A stretch of DNA of 33,659 nucleotides from an uncultured Oscillospiraceae bacterium (GTDB taxonomy: Bacteria; Bacillota; Clostridia; Oscillospirales; Oscillospiraceae). Shown one piece after another: positions 24,310 to 32,848 of the stretch. The DNA is taken from NCBI GenBank assembly GCA_947624395.1, contig CANQKA010000015.1, positions 1-33,659 of the forward strand, read 5' to 3'. The position numbers and the translations under genes are program-made. Each line of letters begins with the position of its first letter. The first letter of the stretch is position 1. The notes under the pieces are model-generated. The model worked only from the letters and a program-made list of their open reading frames with translations. It was not told the DNA's origin and made no database searches.

Positions 24310-24435
24310 GCCCAATGCCCCCCTTGTCAAAGGGGGGTGGGCCGCCGCAAGGCGGCTCGGGGGGATTGCTGGTAGACGAAAGACAATCCCCCAGTCATGC
24401 TGACGCATGACAGCCCCCTTTAACAAGGGGGCCTT
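24310..24435. repeat. Head-to-head pair of the intergenic palindromic repeat
   Basis: CCCCCCTTGTCAAAGGGGGG...CGGGGGGATTG (inverted unit) followed by CAATCCCCCAGTCATGCTGACGCATGACAGCCCCCTTTAACAAGGGGGCC. Confidence 0.8.
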
Positions 24436-24444
24436 TCAATAAGG

Positions 24445-24476
24445 AAGCCTCCCCTTACACAGGGGAGGCTTTTTTA
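24445..24476 (-). terminator. Stem-loop downstream of the abrB-like gene (T-run on the + side)
   Basis: AAGCCTCCCCT-TACAC-AGGGGAGGCTTTTTT. Confidence 0.65.
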
Positions 24477-24487
24477 TGGATCAAGAT

Positions 24488-24739
24488 TTAAGAGCGGTCC
24501 GCCAGGGCGCCGATGCAGTTGGCGCAGACGTTTTTGCCCTTATAGGTGATGATATTCTTGGAGCTGTCACAGAATACGCAGGCCGGCTGGTATTTCTTCA
24601 GCATGATCGTGTCCTCAGCCACGAAGATCTCCAGCGCGTCCCGTTCCGCGATGTCTAACGTCCGGCGCAGCTCGATGGGCAGTACGATACGCCCTAACTC
24701 ATCCACCTTGCGTACGATACCGGTCGATTTCATAGCCAT
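24488..24739 (-). CDS. AbrB/SpoVT-family transition-state regulator with C-terminal zinc-ribbon-like motif
   Basis: MKSTGIVRKVDELGRIVLPIELRRTLDIAERDALEIFVAEDTIMLKKYQPACVFC...CANC. Confidence 0.92.
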   Translation of the reverse strand: MAMKSTGIVRKVDELGRIVLPIELRRTLDIAERDALEIFVAEDTIMLKKYQPACVFCDSSKNIITYKGKNVCANCIGALADRS

Positions 24740-24895
24740 CCCCCGATTCCCAAAAAATTACCACTTGAGAAGCTATCATATAAAACCGGCAATGTCAACG
24801 GGTCAAATCGGGAGAGAGAAAAAGTTTAGTGAATATTCACTATATGTTAAATCCAGTTTTTTCCAACTAAACCAAAAGTTTCCATAATCTTGCCG

Positions 24896-26560
24896 TCACA
24901 TGCTCTCCGGCGCGGACACGCCAAGAATGCCAAGGGCGTTTTCCAATACCTGCTTCACGGCGGCGGAAAGGGCCAGCCGGGCGCCGGCCACGGGCGCTTC
25001 CTCGCCCCGGATACGGCAGGCGTTATAGAACTTGTGGAACCGGGAGGCCAGCTCCGTGGCGTAGCGGTTTATCCTAGAGGGGTCCAGTTCAGCCGCGGCG
25101 GCGTGTATCTCGCCGGGGAAGGCAGCCAGAGCCTTGATGAGCTCCCGCTCCTGGGACGTGGACAGCTTTGCAGCGTCCGCGTGCTCCGGCGGTGTGAGGC
25201 CGTCGGCGGCCAGGGTGCTCAAAAGCGAGCAGATACGGGCGTGGGCGTACTGGACGTAATAGACCGGGTTTTCGCTGTCCTGGCGCACGGCCAGGTCCAG
25301 GTCGAATTCCAGGTGGCTGCCGGGGCTGGCGTTGAAGAAGTACCGGCAGGGGTCCCGGCCGATCTCGTCCATCAGGTCCGCCAGGGTCAGGGCCTTGCCC
25401 GTGCGCTTGGAGACCTTCACGGTCTCGCCGTTTCTCGTCAGGCGCACCATCTGCATGATGAGAAAGTCCAGCACCCGGCCCTCAAGCCCCAGCTCGGGGC
25501 AGGCCATGGTCTTGCCGAAGCGGATGGTGTGGCCGTGGTGGTCCGCGCCAAGCACGTCGATGACCCGGTCGAAGCCACGCTCCACGAACTTGTTCCGGTG
25601 GTAGGCGATGTCCACGGCGTAGTAGGTCCAGGTGCCGTCGGCACGGCGCATGCACTCGTCCTTGTCCGCGCCGAAGTCCGTGTTCCGAAGCCAGAGCTGG
25701 CCGTCCTTTTCGTAAGTGTGGCCCGATTTGGTGAGGATGTCGATCGTGTCAGCCACATAGCCGCTGTCGTGCAGGTCCGTCTCCAAAAACCAGCGGTCGA
25801 ACTTTATGCCGTAGCGCTCCAAATCGGCGCGCATGCGCTCAATGTTCCGGGGGATACCGTAGGCGATGAAGGCGGCCCGCCGGTCCGCGGGGGAGAGGCG
25901 CTCGTATTTGTCGCCGTCTTTTTCGTATATCTCCCGGGCCAGGTCCCGGATATCGTCGCCGTGGTAGCCGTTTTCGGGAAATTCCACCGCGTCCTCGCCG
26001 TGGAGCAGCTGCAAATACCGGGCCTCCACCGACTGGCCGAACAGCTCCACCTGGTGGCCGGCGTTGTTCACGTAGAACTCCCGCCACACGTCCCAGCCGG
26101 CCCAGTCCAGTACGGCCGCCAGGGTGTCCCCCAGCACGCCGCCGCGGGCGTTGCCGATGGTCATGGGGCCGGTGGGGTTGGCGGAGACGAACTCCACCAT
26201 GACGCGCTTCCCGCTGCGCGTCTCGCTGCGGCCATAATTTGCGCCCTCGGCGCGCACCGCGTCCAGCACGGCGGCGTACCAGCCGTCAGACAGCCGGAAG
26301 TTCAAAAAGCCGGGGCCAGCGGCCTCGGCGGCGGTGAAGAAGGAACCGTCCAGGGATAGATTTTGCAGGATGTCCTCCGCGATGGCCTTGGGCGCGGCGT
26401 GCAGGGTCCTGGCCCCGGCCATGGCGTGGTTGGCGGCAAAGTCGCCGTTCTGGGTGTTCTTGGGGATGCTCACGGACCCGGCGGCGTCAGATAGCGCCGG
26501 GACAGCGTTTTTGATGAGCGCGTCGATGTCCGACTTCGCCCGTTCGATCAGGTCAGCCAT
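24896..26560 (-). CDS. argS: Arginyl-tRNA synthetase
   Basis: VEFVSANPTGPMTIGNARGGVLGDTLA; MVRLTRNGETVKVSKRTGKALTLADLMDEIG. Confidence 0.97.
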   Translation of the reverse strand: MADLIERAKSDIDALIKNAVPALSDAAGSVSIPKNTQNGDFAANHAMAGARTLHAAPKAIAEDILQNLSLDGSFFTAAEAAGPGFLNFRLSDGWYAAVLDAVRAEGANYGRSETRSGKRVMVEFVSANPTGPMTIGNARGGVLGDTLAAVLDWAGWDVWREFYVNNAGHQVELFGQSVEARYLQLLHGEDAVEFPENGYHGDDIRDLAREIYEKDGDKYERLSPADRRAAFIAYGIPRNIERMRADLERYGIKFDRWFLETDLHDSGYVADTIDILTKSGHTYEKDGQLWLRNTDFGADKDECMRRADGTWTYYAVDIAYHRNKFVERGFDRVIDVLGADHHGHTIRFGKTMACPELGLEGRVLDFLIMQMVRLTRNGETVKVSKRTGKALTLADLMDEIGRDPCRYFFNASPGSHLEFDLDLAVRQDSENPVYYVQYAHARICSLLSTLAADGLTPPEHADAAKLSTSQERELIKALAAFPGEIHAAAAELDPSRINRYATELASRFHKFYNACRIRGEEAPVAGARLALSAAVKQVLENALGILGVSAPESM

Positions 26561-26999
26561 TTGTCTTCTCTCTCACATTGATTTTAAACTGGTTGCGGCC
26601 CATGGGGGTGTGGTTGAAGTCGATGGCATAGTCCAGTTCCATGGTGCCCCCGTGCTCGTCCAGCTTTGCGTCGATGCGGCGGGTGTCCACCCCCATGGTG
26701 GCGCTGCCGTAAGGGGTCTCGTAGAGGAAGAAATCTTTCTGCCCCTCCCGGAACACCATCTCGGAGTTCAGACTGCCCTCCCGGCGCAGCACCACGCCCA
26801 TGGGGTTGATGGTGAAGGTGGTACGGGTGCCCTCAAGCCCGGTCAGGTCGCTTTCCTCGTAGGTGAAGCGGCTCTCGCCGTTTTCAAAGCCGTACTTGCC
26901 CGCCGTCACCAGCTCCACCGCGTCTTTTCCGCCGGAGGGGTCCCGCTGCACGCCTGTTATTGAAATGATCGCGTCTCGCATATTCATGTGGTCCATCAT
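26553..26999 (-). CDS. DUF1934 (YwiB-like) beta-barrel protein
   Basis: Overlaps argS by 8 bp, as in ywiB-argS gene order; ...YEESDLTGLEGTRTTFTINPMGVVLRREGSLNSEMVFREGQKDFFLYETPYG. Confidence 0.85.
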   Translation of the reverse strand: MMDHMNMRDAIISITGVQRDPSGGKDAVELVTAGKYGFENGESRFTYEESDLTGLEGTRTTFTINPMGVVLRREGSLNSEMVFREGQKDFFLYETPYGSATMGVDTRRIDAKLDEHGGTMELDYAIDFNHTPMGRNQFKINVREKTNG

Positions 27000-27176
27000 A
27001 ATACAAATCCATCCTCAACACAAGGAAAAGTTTCTCCCAAGGCCAATATTCGTTGCTTTGCCCTATAGAACATTATAACACACCTGTGCTATAATAGCCA
27101 TAATTATAAAAGGGGAAGCACATTGTAGAAAATTCGTGCTATAATACAATCGGAGAAAGAAAAGGGGGTGAGCATC

Positions 27177-27581
27177 GTGACGATCGAGCTTACCGAAAAG
27201 GAATTCAGGCGTCTTCTGGATCTGGTGTACGTGGGGGATTGGGTGCTCAACTCTGCCCGTGGCGAGGACCGGTTCGAGGACTATGACTTTTTGCAGGAAA
27301 AGCTGTTTGCCCTGTGCTCCCAGGTGGGCATGCGCTCGCTCATCGAGACGTGGCAGGGGCATGTGTTCCCTTCCCGCGCCTACGAGGAGGGCGGTATCCA
27401 CGAGGCCATCGCGGATTATGAGGACGCGGCGTTCTTCGACATTCTGGCCGAGGAGCTGGCCCGCCGGGACATGGAGGGCGAGGGCATCGACGCCAACGAC
27501 GAAAACGAGCTCATGAGCCGCATCGAGGACTATTACAACGAGTTTGAACAGCACGGCATCGACAACCTGACAGTTGAATAG
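27177..27581 (+). CDS. Conserved-looking acidic protein of unknown function
   Basis: GTG start behind AAGGGGGTG; own promoter-like region and terminator; MTIELTEKEFRRLLDLVYVGDWVLNSARGEDRFEDYDFLQEKL... (alternative start 27168). Confidence 0.75.
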   Translation: MTIELTEKEFRRLLDLVYVGDWVLNSARGEDRFEDYDFLQEKLFALCSQVGMRSLIETWQGHVFPSRAYEEGGIHEAIADYEDAAFFDILAEELARRDMEGEGIDANDENELMSRIEDYYNEFEQHGIDNLTVE

Positions 27582-27592
27582 TCAAACAAATG

Positions 27593-27619
27593 CCGCCCGG
27601 AGTCATCCGGGCGGTTTTT
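27593..27619 (+). terminator. Intrinsic terminator
   Basis: CCGCCCGG-AGTCAT-CCGGGCGG-TTTTTG. Confidence 0.88.
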
Positions 27620-27626
27620 GTTGTTG

Positions 27627-28526
27627 TCAGTCCGCGTTCAGGTCCCGGACGTTGCGCTCCAGGGTGAAGCCCCGGCCCCGGACCTCCTTGACCTGGGTGA
27701 TGGTGATGAAAGCGGCGGGGTCTATGCCCTGAATGAGTTCTGTGGCGGCGTAGAGCTTCCGCCGGGGGATGACGCACAGCACGCCCTTTTGCTGCTGCTG
27801 CAGCGCGCCGGTCTCGATCTGGACCATGGTGGCCCCGGCTTCCAGCTCCGTCAGGATACGCCGGCGTATGTCGTCATAGTGCTGGCTCACGGCGAAGATC
27901 TGGATCTGGGCCTGACCCAGGATCATCACCCGGTCCAGCACCAGCGACTGCACCGCCAGCAGTACCAACGCGTATAAGATGGGCTCCGGCGAGGAAAAAA
28001 GCGCCTGCCCGCCAATCACCAGCGTGTCCATGGCGTACACGCATACGGACACGGGGATATGGGTCCACTTGTGCAGCATGAGGCTGGCGATGTCCATGCC
28101 GCCGGTGGAGGACCCTACCCGCAGCACCACGCCCAGAGCCGCGCCCATGAGCCCGCCGCCGAACAGCGCGGCCATCAGCGTGTCGGAGCACAGCGAGCCC
28201 ACGCCCGGTATGCGGCCGATGACGGCCAGAAAGGCCGGGTACAGCAGCGAGCTTGCCAGCGTGGTGGTCACCAGCTTGCTGCCCAGGGTCAGCCCGCCCA
28301 GCACCAGAAGCACGGTGTTCAGCACCAGCACTATGGCGGCCGTGTCCACCGGCAGCACCCGCGCCAGCACGATGGCCAGACCCGTGGTGCCGCCCATGAT
28401 GATGTTGTGGGGGATGATGAACGCCTCCACCGCAAAGGCCAGAAGGGCGTTGCCCAGCACGATGGCGGTGCAGGTGCGCAGCACGTCGGATAACTTTTTC
28501 GTCTTGTTTGCCATAGCAGTCCTCAC
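27627..28526 (-). CDS. YitT-family membrane protein with C-terminal DUF2179
   Basis: AFIIPHNIIMGGTTGLAIVL..., GSSTGGMDIASLML...; C-terminal GATMVQIETGALQQQQKGVLCVIPRRKLYAATELIQGIDPAAFITITQVKEVRGRGF. Confidence 0.92.
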   Translation of the reverse strand: MRTAMANKTKKLSDVLRTCTAIVLGNALLAFAVEAFIIPHNIIMGGTTGLAIVLARVLPVDTAAIVLVLNTVLLVLGGLTLGSKLVTTTLASSLLYPAFLAVIGRIPGVGSLCSDTLMAALFGGGLMGAALGVVLRVGSSTGGMDIASLMLHKWTHIPVSVCVYAMDTLVIGGQALFSSPEPILYALVLLAVQSLVLDRVMILGQAQIQIFAVSQHYDDIRRRILTELEAGATMVQIETGALQQQQKGVLCVIPRRKLYAATELIQGIDPAAFITITQVKEVRGRGFTLERNVRDLNAD

Positions 28527-28581
28527 GTTTTCTTATATGCGTATTATACGCCGTTCCCGCCCGTTTGGCAAACGCGGCGCC

Positions 28582-28610
28582 GCATATTTTTCCTCCGGCG
28601 GAACATACTA
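28582..28610 (+). promoter_or_regulatory. Predicted sigma-G (forespore) promoter of spoVAC
   Basis: GCATA (28582-28586), 17-bp spacer, CATACTA (28604-28610); fits the B. subtilis sigma-G pattern GHATR-N17/18-CATNNTA. Confidence 0.75.
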
Positions 28611-28619
28611 TGCGCGGTG

Positions 28620-29066
28620 ATGGAAATGAACATGACGAACAAAGAATACAACGAGTATATCAAAAATATGGCCCCCAAGTCGCCTTTGGCGGGGGACCTG
28701 ATAAAGGCGTTCGTGGTGGGCGGGCTTATCTGCTGCCTGGGCGAGGGCCTGCGCATGGGCTACGAGGACTTCGCGGGGCTTGCGAAAGAAGACGCCGCCA
28801 CGGCGGTGAGCATGACGCTCATCTTCCTGTCCGCGCTGTTCACGGGCCTGAACGTGTACGACAAGCTGGCCCGGTTCGCCGGAGCAGGGACCCTAGTGCC
28901 CATCACGGGCTTTGCCAACTCCGTGGTCAGCCCCGCGCTGGAATTCAAGACCGAGGGGTTTATTCTGGGTACGGCGGCGAAGATGTTCACCATCGCAGGA
29001 CCGGTGATAACGTTCGGTATTACCGCCAGCGTGGTGTATGGGCTGATACTGTGTGTGCTGCAATAA
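28620..29066 (+). CDS. spoVAC: Stage V sporulation protein AC (SpoVAC)
   Basis: KSPLAGDLIKAFVVGGLICCLGEGL...TLIFLSALFTGLNVYDKLARFAGAGTLVPITGFANSVVSPALEFKTEGFILGTAAKMFTIAGPVITFG. Start could be any of three in-frame ATGs (28620, 28626, 28632). Confidence 0.9.
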   Translation: MEMNMTNKEYNEYIKNMAPKSPLAGDLIKAFVVGGLICCLGEGLRMGYEDFAGLAKEDAATAVSMTLIFLSALFTGLNVYDKLARFAGAGTLVPITGFANSVVSPALEFKTEGFILGTAAKMFTIAGPVITFGITASVVYGLILCVLQ

Positions 29067-29099
29067 AAAGACTGGCCGTCCGGAGGGGCGGCCAGGTTT

Positions 29100-30914
29100 T
29101 TATAGTCCGGTGTAGTTGTGGGTCACGTCCAGGGCACGGTATACGTCCAGCCAGGGCTGGGTTCGCCGCTCGGTGGCACGGAGGTAGCGGGCCATTTCCT
29201 CCCAGGCGGCGTGAGCCTCGCTGTCCCGGCCCTGGGCCAGCAGCTGCAGGGCCTTCGCCAGCCGCTGGCCGTATTCGCCGTGGTGGCGCAGGGCCGACCA
29301 GAAGGGACCGGCCCGCTTGGCCGCGTCCGACGCCAGACGCCCGCAGAGCCGGAGGGCCTGACCGGCCTTGTCAGCGGCGGTCGGGTCCGCACGGGGGCCT
29401 TTGCCGTTTACATAATCACAAAGCTGCAGTTCGGACAGCTTTGCCAGATACCCCAGCGCCAGGGGCGCGTCCGAACCGTAGGCGGCCTGAAAGTATTCCT
29501 GGACCAGCGCGTCAAAGTCCGCGCAGCCGTCGAACAGCGCCCGACCCATCACGTAGTTTGGCAGAAAATTGGGCGAGCCGGCCCGGAGCTCCTGGCAGCT
29601 GATATAGCCGTTCAGGCCCATCTCATGCAGACGGGCAATGTCCTGGCACAGGACGCGGGCGATGTGGATATAGCCCAAATCGCCGTAGTGGGCCCGACCC
29701 AGGGGGTAGTCGTAGACAAAGCTGTCCCCCGGAAAAACATCCTGCCAGGCCCGGAGAAAGGCCAGGTTTTCCTCCAGCCCCGCCGGGAGGGTGATGCGGT
29801 TGCGGACATAGGGCGGGATGGGCGGCACGGGGGCGGTATCGTAGGAGCTGGCAAAGGTCCGGCTGATGGGGGCGAACATGAGCACGAACCGGTCAGGGTT
29901 CGCGAGCCGCTCCCGGACGGGTGGCCAGAGAAGCTCCTGATAGAGCAGGAACACGATCTTGGTATGCAGGCCCTCCGCCGTGAGCCGCCGGTCGATCTCG
30001 TTCAAAAGCGCCACGTACAGGTCCGTGGGGTCGCTCTCCCGGCAGGCGGGGCACTCGCACACGTTGTTGTACTCGTCCGCCAGCCACACGTGCAGGTAGT
30101 CCACACCGGGGTTTGTCCTGGCGTAGTCCGTCACCAGCGCGGCAAAGCGGGCGCGGGCCCGGGCGTTGGAAAGGCAGAGATTCGTGTTGGTGGGTACGCC
30201 CTTATAAAACCCACGAACGCCGTTCACCAGCGCGGCAAAGGGGCGCTTATCTTCCTCAAGAGGCTGGGGCGAGCTGTCCCAGGTGAGGCTGTCGCAGCCA
30301 AGCACCTGGCCCGTCCAGCCGTGGCCCACCTTGTGCAGCATCAGGCCCCGGCGGCGCATTGCAGCCTCCGCCTGGTCCATGACCGCCTCCGCGTCCGCGG
30401 CGTCAAAGGGCTCCGGGGCCGCGTGGGGGTTATTCAGATGGCGGTACCAGCGGTCCAGAAAGACGTATGGCGTGCGGAACTGGAGGAAGAAGGCGTTGAA
30501 GCCCGCCTTGGGCAGCCAGTCGATGAAGTCCAGAATGTTCTCCCGGCTGTCGGCCCCCTCGATGCACACGCCCCGGTGGAAGTAGGCGGCCGTCTTTTCA
30601 TAGCGCAGGCGGATGGCCTGGGGGGCGACAGGGGGCACGAACTCATATTCCTGGCCCGGCGCTAAAAACCGGCAGCCCAGCATGCGCAGGGCGTCGTACA
30701 CCCCCAGCAGGGTCGCACGGTCCGAGGACCCGACGATGGACCCACCGGCGGGGGAGAGGTCCACGGAAAAGGCGTCGTTGCCGGCTTTGGGGACCGTGAC
30801 AAGCCGGACGGACATGGCGGCGTCCGCCGGGAGCATGCGGGCCAGGTAGCCTCGCAGCTCGCCGGCGGCAAAGGCCAGGGTCTCGCCGGGGGCGTGGGTG
30901 ATGGTGATGTTCAT
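29100..30914 (-). CDS. DUF4838-type protein (GH20/GH67-like fold), apparently cytoplasmic
   Basis: DYLHVWLADEYNNVCECPACRESDPTDLYVALLNEIDRRL; N-terminal LGVYDALRMLGCRFLAPGQEYEFVP; no signal peptide seen. Confidence 0.8.
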   Translation of the reverse strand: MNITITHAPGETLAFAAGELRGYLARMLPADAAMSVRLVTVPKAGNDAFSVDLSPAGGSIVGSSDRATLLGVYDALRMLGCRFLAPGQEYEFVPPVAPQAIRLRYEKTAAYFHRGVCIEGADSRENILDFIDWLPKAGFNAFFLQFRTPYVFLDRWYRHLNNPHAAPEPFDAADAEAVMDQAEAAMRRRGLMLHKVGHGWTGQVLGCDSLTWDSSPQPLEEDKRPFAALVNGVRGFYKGVPTNTNLCLSNARARARFAALVTDYARTNPGVDYLHVWLADEYNNVCECPACRESDPTDLYVALLNEIDRRLTAEGLHTKIVFLLYQELLWPPVRERLANPDRFVLMFAPISRTFASSYDTAPVPPIPPYVRNRITLPAGLEENLAFLRAWQDVFPGDSFVYDYPLGRAHYGDLGYIHIARVLCQDIARLHEMGLNGYISCQELRAGSPNFLPNYVMGRALFDGCADFDALVQEYFQAAYGSDAPLALGYLAKLSELQLCDYVNGKGPRADPTAADKAGQALRLCGRLASDAAKRAGPFWSALRHHGEYGQRLAKALQLLAQGRDSEAHAAWEEMARYLRATERRTQPWLDVYRALDVTHNYTGL

Positions 30915-30933
30915 AGAAACAGATGTCCTTTGG

Positions 30934-30962
30934 AAAAAGACCCCGGGGAAGTCCCCGGGGTC
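30934..30962 (-). terminator. Terminator between the substrate-binding protein gene and the DUF4838 gene
   Basis: Minus strand GACCCCGGGG-ACTT-CCCCGGGGTC-TTTTT. Confidence 0.88.
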
Positions 30963-30992
30963 GTGTTTGGGTTTGCCTTGACAGGGCAGGGT

Positions 30993-31994
30993 TTACTCGG
31001 CGACCTGATCCAGGGCTTCCTGCATCACGTCGAACAGCACCCAGTCGCCCACGTCCTCGTGAGCCTCTTCCTCGGTGATGTTGCCGCCGGCGAGCATGTC
31101 GTTCTGCACGCCTTCATAGTAGCCTTTCATGGTGCCGTCCGCCATAGCGGTGACCATGTCCTCGATGTTGAACCAGTGCGCGTCGCCCCACTGCAGGAGG
31201 TTGATGTCCTTGTCGGTAGCGGTCTGCTCGGCGCACCACTGGGCGACCTCATCGGCGTTGTCAGGGTCAGAGCCGTAGTCCATGGCCTTGAACAGGGCGC
31301 GGGTGAAGCGGACCAGGGTGTCGTGGTTCTCCTCGGCGTAACCGGGCAGGCAGATCCAGCTGGACATGTTGGTGGAGCCGTCGGCGAACTCGATCTCATA
31401 GGAGCCTTCGCTCTGCTCCAGGCACATGGAGGTGTAGGGGTTCCAGGTCACGGCCACGTCAATGTCGCCGGAGATCATGGCGGGGACGATGTAGCCGGGG
31501 TCCAGGGCGTTCAGGGTCACGTCGTCACGGGTCAGGCCGGCCACATTCAGGGCGTTGTCCAGCGTGGTCTCAGAGGAAGAACCGGCGCTGTAGCCGATCT
31601 TCTTGCCGGCCAGGTCGTTCACGGTCTCAATGCCGGAGTCGGCGGCGCAGACCAGCTTGTCGGTGGTGTGCACGGAGCTGGGGGCAAAGATGACGGCGCT
31701 GCCGGTGATGCACAGCCGGTGGGCGCCCTTGCCGATGTAGGCCAGGTCGATGGAGCCGCCCTCCATGGCCGCGATCTCAGAGGGACCGTCGCCAAACTCG
31801 GTCAGCTCGATGGTGATGCCCTCGTCCTCGAAGTAGCCGCCGTTGATGCCGGTCATGACGGCCCACAGGGAGGCGTAGTTGGCCATATAGCCGACGCGCA
31901 GGGTGATGGGCTCCTGCTCTTCCTCGGCAAAGGCGATGGCGCCCAGGCTCAGGACCATAGCCAGAGCCAGAAGCAGTGCGAGAAACTTTTTCAT
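30993..31994 (-). CDS. ABC transporter substrate-binding protein (nitrate/sulfonate/taurine/NMT1-like)
   Basis: Signal peptide MKKFLALLLALAMVLSLGAIAFAEEE; LRVGYMANYASLWAVMTGINGGYFEDEGITIELTEFGDGPSEIAAMEGGSIDLAYIGKGAH. Confidence 0.9.
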   Translation of the reverse strand: MKKFLALLLALAMVLSLGAIAFAEEEQEPITLRVGYMANYASLWAVMTGINGGYFEDEGITIELTEFGDGPSEIAAMEGGSIDLAYIGKGAHRLCITGSAVIFAPSSVHTTDKLVCAADSGIETVNDLAGKKIGYSAGSSSETTLDNALNVAGLTRDDVTLNALDPGYIVPAMISGDIDVAVTWNPYTSMCLEQSEGSYEIEFADGSTNMSSWICLPGYAEENHDTLVRFTRALFKAMDYGSDPDNADEVAQWCAEQTATDKDINLLQWGDAHWFNIEDMVTAMADGTMKGYYEGVQNDMLAGGNITEEEAHEDVGDWVLFDVMQEALDQVAE

Positions 31995-32056
31995 GGTATT
32001 CCTCCTAAAAATAATGATTACCTTATGTTTTCCGGCGATGCCGGTCAGGTACGGGT

Positions 32057-32848
32057 TTACTTGCGGACTTCCAGGTATTCCTGATAGACCTCGTTCCAGA
32101 CCTCGGTCTTCAGCTCCAGGAAGCGGGGGTCGTTCTTGGTGGCCTGGTCCCGGGGGTAGGGAATGTCCACGTCCACGATGCGCTTGATGCGCCCCGGCCG
32201 GGCGGACATGATGACCACCCGCTGGGCCAGCAATATGGCCTCGTCCACGTCGTGGGTGATGAAGAAGCAGGTCTTCTGCTCTTCTTCCCAGGTCTTCAAA
32301 AGCTCTGTTTGCAGCTGGGCGCGGGTCTGGGCGTCCAGAGCGCCGAAAGGTTCGTCCATCAGCAGCACTTCCGGGTTGTTGGCATAGGCGCGGGCGATGG
32401 CCACGCGCTGCTTCATGCCGCCGGACAGCTCCTTGGGATAGGAGTTCTCAAAGCCCTCCAGGCCCACCAGCTTTATGTACTTGCGGGCGATGGCCTCGCA
32501 CTCGGCCTTGGGCAGACGCTTCATCTGCGGGCCGAACATGACGTTTTTCAGCACCGTCTGCCAGGGGAACAGCGCGTACTGCTGGAACACCACGCCCCGC
32601 TCCACGCCCACGTCGGTGATGGGCTTGCCGTCCAGATAGCAGGTGCCGCTGGTGGCGTCGTGCAGGCCGGCGATGATGTTCAGCAGGGTGGACTTGCCGC
32701 AGCCGGAGGGGCCGACAACGCACACGAACTCGTTTTCCATGATGTCCAGGTTCACGCCGTTGAGGGCCACGGTGGCGCCGTGCTCGCCTTTGTACTCCTT
32801 ATAGACATTGTCGATATGGAGCTTTACTGCTCGCGCTTCTCCTGCCAT
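32057..32848 (-). CDS. ABC transporter ATP-binding protein (SsuB/TauB-like)
   Basis: GPSGCGKSTLLNIIAGL, LSGGMKQRVAIARAYANNPEVLLMDEPFGALDAQTR. Confidence 0.95.
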   Translation of the reverse strand: MAGEARAVKLHIDNVYKEYKGEHGATVALNGVNLDIMENEFVCVVGPSGCGKSTLLNIIAGLHDATSGTCYLDGKPITDVGVERGVVFQQYALFPWQTVLKNVMFGPQMKRLPKAECEAIARKYIKLVGLEGFENSYPKELSGGMKQRVAIARAYANNPEVLLMDEPFGALDAQTRAQLQTELLKTWEEEQKTCFFITHDVDEAILLAQRVVIMSARPGRIKRIVDVDIPYPRDQATKNDPRFLELKTEVWNEVYQEYLEVRK

